A stretch of DNA of 9,429 nucleotides from NCBI GenBank assembly GCA_026785865.1, contig JAJAZG010000202.1:1-9429 (forward strand), in the 5' to 3' direction. Made by a program: the position numbers and the translations under genes. Positions 1-4,824 of this stretch are shown piece by piece. This DNA comes from Pseudanabaena sp. CAN_BIN31 (GTDB lineage Bacteria > Cyanobacteriota > Cyanobacteriia > Pseudanabaenales > Pseudanabaenaceae). The first letter of the stretch is position 1. The number at the start of each line of letters is the position of its first letter. Below the pieces are notes generated by a model, which saw only the letters and a program-made list of their open reading frames with translations, was not told where the DNA came from and ran no database searches.

Positions 1-39
1 AAAGTATATCAACCAGCGATCGCGAAAATCCGCAATGAA

Positions 40-249
40 TTAAGCAGCAGTTGATGTAATAACGAGGTTTGTCTCACTAGGATTGAATAATTGACGTTTG
101 GAAGCATTTAAAAACTCAATACTAATGGGGTCATGTGCTCGGCTATAGCTGATAATTACGCCGCATTCTTCAGATATGACGTTGTATGGAAAGTCATCTT
201 TCAAGACAAAAATGAGGATATCTGCTTCTGCATCATATTTAACTTTTAT
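40..249 (-). CDS. DUF2283-like small protein, apparent ATA start
   Basis: A 69-codon reading frame ending in TAA encodes a protein starting (I/M)KVKYDAEADILIF. This is the typical N-terminus of DUF2283 family proteins, small proteins of unknown function often found in TA-rich regions. No ATG, GTG or TTG lies in frame before the conserved part. The codon where the family has its initiator Met is ATA (249-247). A good Shine-Dalgarno, GAGGTG (260-255), sits 5 nt upstream of it and overlaps the TGA stop of the preceding gene. The frame is also continuous with that gene, separated only by the TGA and three codons. Either ATA is used as a weak start with translational coupling, the start was lost and the gene is dying, or rare TGA read-through makes a fusion. 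The body of the frame has no stops. Family assignment is from memory of the motif. Confidence 0.6.
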   Translation of the reverse strand: MKVKYDAEADILIFVLKDDFPYNVISEECGVIISYSRAHDPISIEFLNASKRQLFNPSETNLVITSTAA

Positions 250-258
250 AGATTCACC

Positions 259-669
259 TCACGATTTTGGCGTTGTAACTAATCCTGTTTGTCTTTGGTA
301 GAGAAATTCGGCAAATTCTCCGATTTGAAGGATTTTGTCTCCTGATAATGAGTTGATTAATGTAAAAAGTTGGATTTTGGCAGTTTGCTCTGCTGTGTGT
401 TCTTTGACAACTAGATCGAGTTGATAGGGATAAACTACTTCTACCTCTAGAGTGTCGCGAAAGGCTTCGGAATCGTCTTGAGCAGTTTCTACAATATCGC
501 CTTCAGGATTGAATTTTAACCAGCCATCAAATAGCTCAACTAAGTAAGCTTCTCCATCTTTGAATATTTCAACGATCGCGCCATCTGTGCCTCTAGGAGC
601 AGTTTCACCTCGACTAAGTTGGATGTCTTGATTTAAGGTGACTGAATCAAACATTTGAAATTTAGTCAT
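259..669 (-). CDS. DUF4926-like protein with C-terminal helical extension
   Basis: A 136-residue protein of unknown function. Residues about 5-60 (FDSVTLNQDIQL, then GTDGAIVEIFKDGEAYLVELFDG) look like the small beta-barrel fold of DUF4926, which usually begins with a 'D-V-L-DI' strand and a G-IVE turn. That domain is normally only 60-80 residues. Here a further 45 residues (TAEQTAKIQLFTLINSLS...EFAEFLYQRQTG) form a helical tail resembling the N-terminal helix of DUF2281/VapB-type antitoxins, so this may be a fusion. The ATG is preceded by AAGAGGT at a normal spacing. The gene follows a DUF6883-like relic on the same strand by 5 nt and is followed in the same frame by the DUF2283-like ORF, suggesting one minus-strand operon. 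DUF4926 genes commonly neighbour DUF6883 genes, which supports the assignment. No catalytic residues are evident. Confidence 0.65.
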   Translation of the reverse strand: MTKFQMFDSVTLNQDIQLSRGETAPRGTDGAIVEIFKDGEAYLVELFDGWLKFNPEGDIVETAQDDSEAFRDTLEVEVVYPYQLDLVVKEHTAEQTAKIQLFTLINSLSGDKILQIGEFAEFLYQRQTGLVTTPKS

Positions 670-674
670 TGCTT

Positions 675-797
675 TTACCTCTTGCGTTGTGGTACTGCTG
701 TTACAAATCTAGCAATATTTTCATCATTAAGCACGATCCAAGCGTTAGAATTGAGGCGACAGTAAATGTTGTCTTGCAAATCAATTATGAAACACAT
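675..797 (-). pseudogene. C-terminal relic of a DUF6883-like gene
   Basis: A 40-codon frame ends with NAWIVLNDENIARFVTAVP and a short basic tail. The pattern 'R-(S/T)-x-W-I-V-x-x-x-E-x-x-R-x-V-T-A/C' is the C-terminal signature I associate with DUF6883 proteins, which are usually about 100-150 residues. Only the last third is present. Its stop lies 5 nt before the start of the DUF4926-like gene, the usual partner, and its final codons supply that gene's Shine-Dalgarno. The 5' end runs antisense into the hicB-like start at 787, so the upstream part was probably removed when the plus-strand genes arrived. It is either a truncated remnant or, less likely, a short coupled leader peptide. Confidence 0.45.
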
Positions 798-1008
798 CAA
801 AATCATTGTGGAAAAGCATCCAGAGGGTTATGTTGCTTATCCGTTAGGTATTCAATGGGTTGTAGTTGGTGAGGGTGACTCCTATGAAGAGGCGCTCAAT
901 GATGTGCGATCGGCGATTTTATTTCATATCGAAACTTTTGGGCGATCGGTTCTAGAAGCTGAGTCTTCAGTACTGGAAGCTTTTGTGGCAGAACAGCTTT
1001 GGGGATGA
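787..1008 (+). CDS. HicB-like antitoxin, no HicA partner
   Basis: A 73-residue protein (MKHIKIIVEKHPEGYVAYP...VVVGEGDSYEEALNDVRSAI...HIETFG) with the partial RNase-H-like fold of HicB antitoxins: the strand-rich start, the 'G-x-V-A-Y/F' strand and the 'GEGDSYEEAL-D--SAI-FHIETFG' helix are all recognisable. HicB proteins neutralise the small RNA-cleaving toxin HicA. I chose the ATG at 787 because the family starts with MKxIxxxVE; the upstream in-frame ATG at 766 would add seven residues with no family match. No hicA-like frame lies on either side; the gene is followed at once by a short relic and a PIN gene. It may therefore be a solitary antitoxin left after loss of its toxin, or it may have been co-opted. 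No DNA-binding C-terminal domain is present. Confidence 0.7.
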   Translation: MKHIKIIVEKHPEGYVAYPLGIQWVVVGEGDSYEEALNDVRSAILFHIETFGRSVLEAESSVLEAFVAEQLWG

Positions 1009-1043
1009 AGAAAGGAAGTGGAGATATCGTTATCCCTATCTAA
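1005..1043 (+). pseudogene. Possible relic of a Phd-type antitoxin tail
   Basis: A 12-codon frame, MKKGSGDIVIPI, starts in an ATGA overlap with the hicB-like stop. The DNA matches the 3' part of the Phd-like gene at 2043-2279. It shares the 15-mer GAAAGGAAGTGGAGA, then a near-identical TATCGTTATC-type block, with about 10 bp missing in between. The corresponding Phd residues are MKGSGEILGDIVIS. The simplest reading is that a phd gene once preceded the PIN gene at 1058 and only its tail survived. Chance similarity cannot be excluded for so short a piece. Confidence 0.4.
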
Positions 1044-1057
1044 ATCAAGAATAATTT

Positions 1058-1525
1058 ATGAGTAAATCTTTAGCTATTTATCTTGATTCATGTTGTTTTT
1101 GTCGTCTTTTAGATGATACGAGTCAATATCGAGTTCGTTTAGAGACTGAGGCTGTTGTCACGATCCTTGAATGTTGCGATCGCAATGACATGACTTTAAT
1201 TAGCAGCGACGCTTTGGAATTTGAGTTGCAAAGGCTTCCTAATCCTGAAGGTCGCAGTCAGATTTTTGCTTTCTTAGGTGCGGCAAAGGAATTTGTCGAG
1301 ACGAATGAAAATATTGAGAATAGAGCAGAGGGATTGTGTAAACTTGGTTTTACGCTGTATGATGCTTTGCATATAGCATCTGCGGAAGCTTCAAGTGCAA
1401 GGGTTTTTTTAACGACAGATGATCGCTTAATCAGGAAGGCAATGAGCTATGCTGATAATATTCAGATAAAAGTTTCTAATCCAGTAACTTGGTTAATGGA
1501 AAATCAAGAGTTAATAGGAGATTGA
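1058..1525 (+). CDS. PIN-domain protein, VapC-like ribonuclease toxin
   Basis: A 155-residue PIN-domain protein. PIN domains use a cluster of acidic residues to bind Mg/Mn and cleave RNA; VapC toxins usually cut tRNA or rRNA. The expected acids are visible: D10 in IYLDSCCF, E54 in SDALEFELQ, D102 in LYDALHIASA, and D121/D122 in TTDDRLI. The 'YDALHIA-A' helix and the 'LTTDDRL' strand are diagnostic of the fold. The LDSCCFCR opening resembles the PIN branch beginning 'YLD--C--R--D'. The Shine-Dalgarno upstream of the ATG is weak. The next gene starts directly after the stop (spacing zero) and is probably its partner. Catalytic residues look intact, so activity is likely, although its original antitoxin may have been the Phd-like relic upstream. 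Target RNA is unknown. Confidence 0.8.
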   Translation: MSKSLAIYLDSCCFCRLLDDTSQYRVRLETEAVVTILECCDRNDMTLISSDALEFELQRLPNPEGRSQIFAFLGAAKEFVETNENIENRAEGLCKLGFTLYDALHIASAEASSARVFLTTDDRLIRKAMSYADNIQIKVSNPVTWLMENQELIGD

Positions 1526-1729
1526 ATGATGAAAGCTAGTGAGATTTCGAGACGAGGCTATAATGCACTGATTCAAGAATTGGGCTATGCGGGGGCTGCG
1601 AGATTTTTGTTGAGGTTTGAGTCTGGTACTGGTGACTATACAAAGGAGCGGCATCAGTGGCTAGATCCATTGACAATGGAAGATTTCAGATCTTTTGTAC
1701 GACAAAAAAGGAGAGCAAATAATATCTAA
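1526..1729 (+). CDS. Small PIN-associated protein, possible antitoxin
   Basis: A 67-residue protein of a family I recognise only by its pattern (ASEISRRGYNALIQELG, then FLLRFESGTGDYTKERHQWLD). Similar small proteins with 'GxGDYTxERHxWL' are common in cyanobacteria and usually lie beside PIN genes, but no function is established to my knowledge. It starts right after the PIN stop, with AGGAG 7-8 nt before the ATG at 1526 (a second ATG follows at 1529), so the two genes are certainly co-translated. The N-terminal half is helical and could contact DNA or the toxin; the C-terminal RQKRRA is basic. Toxin-first order would be unusual for VapBC but is known in other TA families. Its role as antitoxin is inference from position. 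Confidence 0.6.
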   Translation: MMKASEISRRGYNALIQELGYAGAARFLLRFESGTGDYTKERHQWLDPLTMEDFRSFVRQKRRANNI

Positions 1730-1733
1730 GATT

Positions 1734-1790
1734 ATGAAAGTGCGGCTTGATGAGTGCCTATCTAAAAAGCTCAAACAAGGAAAACGTTGA
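1734..1790 (+). pseudogene. N-terminal relic of a DUF5615-like PIN toxin
   Basis: The 18-residue frame MKVRLDECLSKKLKQGKR matches the start of DUF5615 (Mut7-C-like PIN) proteins, which begin MK-LLDE-LP-KL. The first catalytic Asp (D6) and the DEC motif are present, but the frame stops where the remaining 90 or so residues should continue. It starts 4 nt after the previous gene and its TGA directly precedes the ATG of the next gene. Its AAGGA codons (about 1778-1782) now serve as that gene's ribosome binding site. It is most likely a deletion remnant, possibly still translated as a coupling leader. Confidence 0.5.
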
Positions 1791-2024
1791 ATGTCAGAAC
1801 TCAATACCAAAATTGATCGCGAAACTACGGATAAGCTCACCTATATTCAACAACAAACGAAGCAAGAATTGTCTGATATTCTTCGTGCGGCGATCGCTGA
1901 CTATTATCAAAAGCTAATGCAAACCAAGAAAAAAACCGCCTTTGAACTTTTAGAAGAGTCAGGTTTTATTGGCTGTTGTTCTGTAGAGAGCGATTTGTCA
2001 GTTAATTACAAGAATGTGTTATAA
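1791..2024 (+). CDS. Ribbon-helix-helix (CopG-like) antitoxin, orphan
   Basis: A 77-residue protein with an N-terminal strand (TKIDRETTDKLTYI) followed by two helices (KQELSDILRAAIADYYQKL). This is the layout of ribbon-helix-helix DNA-binding antitoxins, which dimerise to form a beta-sheet that reads DNA. The C-terminal part, ELLEESGFIGCCSVESDLSVNY, is the tail typical of cyanobacterial VapB-like RHH proteins ('FELLEELGLIGCF-GD-DLS-NYK'), which normally wraps the partner PIN toxin. No toxin follows: the next gene, 18 nt downstream, is another antitoxin (Phd-like). It is therefore either a solo antitoxin/repressor left behind or a regulator of the downstream pair. The ATG directly follows the TGA of the DUF5615-like relic. 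Confidence 0.7.
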   Translation: MSELNTKIDRETTDKLTYIQQQTKQELSDILRAAIADYYQKLMQTKKKTAFELLEESGFIGCCSVESDLSVNYKNVL

Positions 2025-2042
2025 ATTGGAGCTGAAACTAGT

Positions 2043-2279
2043 ATGGGACGACTAAGTACCGCCGAGCTACCGCAAGCATTACAAGCGCTATTTACTGAGG
2101 TTCAAGACACTAAAATGCCCTTAACGGTGTTTCATAATGGTGTGCCTTTGGTTGTTATTTATCCTGCATCAAATGGAAAGCAACGTCCAGCTTTTGGGGT
2201 GATGAAAGGAAGTGGAGAGATTTTGGGAGATATTGTTATCTCTGCTTTACCTGAAACTGCGTGGGAAGTACTTCAGTGA
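2043..2279 (+). CDS. Phd/YefM-like antitoxin of VapC pair
   Basis: A 78-residue antitoxin. The N-terminal part (LPQALQALFTEVQDTKMPLTVFHNGVPLVVIYP) follows the Phd/YefM plan: a helix, then the strand pair 'P--V--NG-P--V--P', where the NG turn is diagnostic. This fold binds operator DNA as a dimer. The C-terminal FGVMKGSGEILGDIVIS...WEVLQ is the toxin-binding extension seen in Phd antitoxins partnered with PIN toxins. GGAG (2028-2031) precedes the ATG. The stop overlaps the GTG start of the toxin (GTGA), as in most TA operons where the antitoxin is made first and in excess. With its toxin it should form a complex that neutralises RNase activity and represses the operon; this is family knowledge, not seen here. 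Confidence 0.8.
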   Translation: MGRLSTAELPQALQALFTEVQDTKMPLTVFHNGVPLVVIYPASNGKQRPAFGVMKGSGEILGDIVISALPETAWEVLQ

Positions 2280-2665
2280 AGCTTTTACTCGATACCCATA
2301 TTTGGCTTTGGTATTTACTGGGAAATTCTCGCCTATCGCTCCAACTACAAACTGCGATCGCAAACTTAAGTAATGAGATTTGGCTTAGTCCGATTAGCAT
2401 TTGGGAGGCGACGATCCTTGCGGAGAAAGGAAGGATATCTTTGCAACCCAATACGAGTATTTGGGTAAGTTTAGCGCTAAAAAATTTGGAGATTCGTGAA
2501 GCGGCTCTAAACAATGAAATTGCGCTATTGAGTCGCCAGATTGACTTACCTCATCAAGATCCTGCGGATCGCTTTATAGCTGCTACTGCCGTTTTCTATC
2601 AGCTAACTTTAGCAACGGTTGATTCCAATCTTACGAGTTCTTCTTGGCTAAAAACAGTTAGTTAA
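2276..2665 (+). CDS. vapC: VapC-type PIN toxin (Sll0205-like branch)
   Basis: A 129-residue PIN toxin with all acidic positions visible: D6 in KLLLDTHIWLW, E44 in SIWEATIL, D95 and D98 in HQDPADRFIAATA, D116 in LATVDSNL. The 'LLDTHIWLW' start and the 'DP-DR-I-ATA' helix place it in the PIN group often labelled Sll0205-like. These are Mg-dependent ribonucleases. I chose the GTG at 2276, overlapping the antitoxin stop, because it begins at VKLLLDTH as in the family and has GGGAAG about 8 nt upstream; the GTG at 2261 would add five residues with no match. It is the only pair in the left island that is complete and in canonical antitoxin-toxin order. Downstream is a long inverted repeat. Confidence 0.85.
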   Translation: MKLLLDTHIWLWYLLGNSRLSLQLQTAIANLSNEIWLSPISIWEATILAEKGRISLQPNTSIWVSLALKNLEIREAALNNEIALLSRQIDLPHQDPADRFIAATAVFYQLTLATVDSNLTSSSWLKTVS

Positions 2666-2698
2666 AGGCTCTATTTACTTTCTAGTGAATAACAAAAG

Positions 2699-2831
2699 AG
2701 TCTGAATCACGGATTAAATGGATTATTTGATTTCACAGATTTTAATTTTTTCTATTCGTAACCTTATCGATTCCTTTATTTATCAATACTTCTGTGTCAT
2801 CCCTAAATCCGTCTAATCCGTGATTCAGACT
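2699..2831. repeat. Long inverted repeat, 40-bp arms; possible terminator
   Basis: Arms at 2699-2738 and 2792-2831 are inverted copies. The outer 18 bp (AGTCTGAATCACGGATTA and its complement) are perfect, and the inner 22 bp match partially, with CACAG/CTGTG restored at the end. The 53-bp centre is AT-rich. The element lies between convergent genes (vapC and the GUN4 kinase), so a transcript from either side would form a large hairpin and could terminate or be stabilised there. Similar 'AATCCGTGATTCAGAC' palindromes occur scattered in several bacterial genomes in my recollection, which would make it a mobile non-coding repeat. Confidence 0.7.
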
Positions 2832-2895
2832 GCTGATTATGCTGTAAGAAAATGTTGGTTTACAAAAGTTAATAGAAGTGTGAAAGCTTTATGGT

Positions 2896-4818
2896 TTAGG
2901 CTCTACAAGTCTCGATGCGAGAAAAGAGGTACACACTCAAAACATCCCACCTCACCCTCGAACTCTCCCACACACTAGGCAGGTGTCCATTAACCTTCAT
3001 AAAATTATCAAGAAAAAATTGGTCAGGGTAGTCCAACCACTTACCCTCGCTTTTCAATGCAGTGCGATCGCAGAATTTGTCCCAAGTCTTATCACTTGAA
3101 TGACTAAAATCCAGCTTACCACCACACTCGACATAAATTTGCTTCTGGATGATAAACCCATACAGTCCATCGCTGTAATGGAACCACAGGCGATCGATCG
3201 TAAATAAATCTTCACAAGGCAAACTCTTGAAATCTCTATCAACCCAAAGGTAACTTTTTTTTTCGCGATGTGCCAACTTCTGAATTAGTCTAGAGGTCAG
3301 TCTATCCGCCGATTGCCATTCCTTCGCCTTCAGCAGTTTCTCCAGCTCATTATAATAAATTCCCCTCGCCGATCTCAATTCGACTTTACCCAAACGTATT
3401 TGCTCAGCAGGCTCAGCACTATAAAGTTTTGCGCTTAAACTAGAAGCAGTAAAACCTTGAAAGGGCTGCAAAGGGACTTTCTCAATGTTTTTACTGTGGT
3501 TTGTTTGATCGAAAACTTCTGTAACTTTGATACTTTCTTTCTTAGGCTCCTGAGTCTTTCGCAACTCTGCTGCTTTTGCTAATTGATTTTGGCGCTCCTT
3601 TTCTGCATTAGCCTGTTGTAGCTCCCTTTCCAAACGTTGATTATCTGCCTCCACTTTTTGCAACCTTTCCCTTTCGGCATTAGCCTCCCGTTCGCGGTGC
3701 TGACGTTCTTGAGCCTCAGTCTTTTCCCGCCTTTCCTTTTCCGCATTAGCCTGTTGCAACTCCCTCGCCAGACGTTGTTTATCCGCTTCCAACCGTTGCA
3801 TCTTTTCCCTAGCCGCTTTCTCTTCCTGTTCCCGACGTTGACGCTCGATCACTAATTGTTTCTCAGCAGCAGCAATTTTGGCAGATTGTTCGACACTTCG
3901 ATCATTGCTTGAACTTGACGGCTCAACCCTTGCCCCAAAAAGCCACTGAAATTGATTAAGCTTCGGCGCAATGCCCAAACGTTGCAAAAACTCAGAAACA
4001 GTCTGTACCCGTTCCTTCGGTTTAATTTCCATCGCCGCAACGATCGCCTGACTCACCCGTTCTGAAATATTCGGATTAATTGCTATCGGTGGCTGGATAT
4101 CCTCCATAACACGCTCTTGAACAGAAGTGGGTTGAACTTTTGTCAACAAAAAATAAAGAGTTGCGCCCAAAGAATAAACATCGGTATAGGTATCTTTTTT
4201 GACACCCGTATAAATCTCGATTGCCGAATAGCCAGCCGTATAAACCGCCTTAGTAGAGAGATTCGATCCAGAGCGCACCTCCTTCGCACTACCAAAATCC
4301 ACCACCACCGCCTCACGGCTTTTTTGACGGAGGACAATATTCGCGGGTTTGATGTCACGATGGATCAGGGGCGGATCGAAGCTGTGAATATGATTGAGGG
4401 CTTGGGCAACCTGATCGATATAGCGCAAAGCCTCATCGATCGATAGGGGCTGCTGGCGCTGTTTCAGCAATACTTCTAGATTGTCGCCTTCAATATATTC
4501 CATCACCATATGCGCCAAGTTGCTTCCCCAAAAAGTGCGCGGATAGACCTTGACGATATGGGGATGATCACAACTCGCTAAACGGAGCGCCTCATTCATA
4601 AAATCCGTTTGGCGATGTAAAAATTCCTGCTGTTCCTCGTTCGGTTCCTGCTTGAGATGTTTTAGCACCACTTTTTGAGCAGATTGAGCGGGGTTCTTAA
4701 CAGCATTAGGATTACCGACATATTCAGCAATATAGGTTTGCCCAAAACCACTATGTCCCAGCTTTTGGAGAATGGTGTATTTACCATTGTGTAATTTATC
4801 GCCAACTTGCCAAGCCAT
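2896..4818 (-). CDS. Ser/Thr protein kinase with coiled coil and GUN4 domain
   Basis: A 640-residue protein in three parts. Residues 14-285 are a Hanks-type kinase with intact motifs: the G-loop GHSGFG (21-26), K53 in VVLKHLK, alpha-C E76, HRDIKPAN (153-160, catalytic D155), DFG (174-176) and the SAIE substrate-loop motif. Residues about 310-430 are a highly charged coiled coil rich in E/K/R/Q. Residues about 484-640 form a GUN4 domain: YYNELEKLLKAKEWQSAD, LPCEDLFTIDRLW, DGLYGFIIQK and NGHLP are characteristic. GUN4 binds porphyrins and stimulates Mg-chelatase in chlorophyll synthesis; GUN4-tailed kinases are a known cyanobacterial group, and their signal is unproven. No membrane segment is seen, so it is probably cytosolic. 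It starts 6 bp after the pseudokinase gene with only a weak AGG site, suggesting translational coupling. Confidence 0.9.
   Translation of the reverse strand: MAWQVGDKLHNGKYTILQKLGHSGFGQTYIAEYVGNPNAVKNPAQSAQKVVLKHLKQEPNEEQQEFLHRQTDFMNEALRLASCDHPHIVKVYPRTFWGSNLAHMVMEYIEGDNLEVLLKQRQQPLSIDEALRYIDQVAQALNHIHSFDPPLIHRDIKPANIVLRQKSREAVVVDFGSAKEVRSGSNLSTKAVYTAGYSAIEIYTGVKKDTYTDVYSLGATLYFLLTKVQPTSVQERVMEDIQPPIAINPNISERVSQAIVAAMEIKPKERVQTVSEFLQRLGIAPKLNQFQWLFGARVEPSSSSNDRSVEQSAKIAAAEKQLVIERQRREQEEKAAREKMQRLEADKQRLARELQQANAEKERREKTEAQERQHREREANAERERLQKVEADNQRLERELQQANAEKERQNQLAKAAELRKTQEPKKESIKVTEVFDQTNHSKNIEKVPLQPFQGFTASSLSAKLYSAEPAEQIRLGKVELRSARGIYYNELEKLLKAKEWQSADRLTSRLIQKLAHREKKSYLWVDRDFKSLPCEDLFTIDRLWFHYSDGLYGFIIQKQIYVECGGKLDFSHSSDKTWDKFCDRTALKSEGKWLDYPDQFFLDNFMKVNGHLPSVWESSRVRWDVLSVYLFSRIETCRA
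3597..3810 (-). repeat. 138-bp period internal duplication in coiled coil
   Basis: Within the kinase linker, about 76 bp at 3597-3672 is repeated at 3735-3810 (period 138 bp, 46 residues), with few differences. In protein it gives VEADNQRLERELQQANAEKE and LEADKQRLARELQQANAEKE. A shorter NAERERLQK-like unit at 3673 adds a third partial copy. It looks like an expansion of the coiled coil by duplication, so linker length may vary between strains. Confidence 0.75.
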
Positions 4819-4824
4819 AGTTTT

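Noticed and set aside
766..786. Upstream ATG for the HicB-like gene
   Set aside because: It adds MLSCKSI before the conserved MKHIKIIVE start and has no ribosome site.
3597..3810. Regular repeats that could suggest a CRISPR array
   Set aside because: The units lie within a coding coiled coil, with no spacers of unique sequence.
4117..4446. Plus-strand 109-codon frame inside the kinase gene
   Set aside because: It lies opposite the conserved kinase motifs and its product resembles nothing; it is an antisense shadow.
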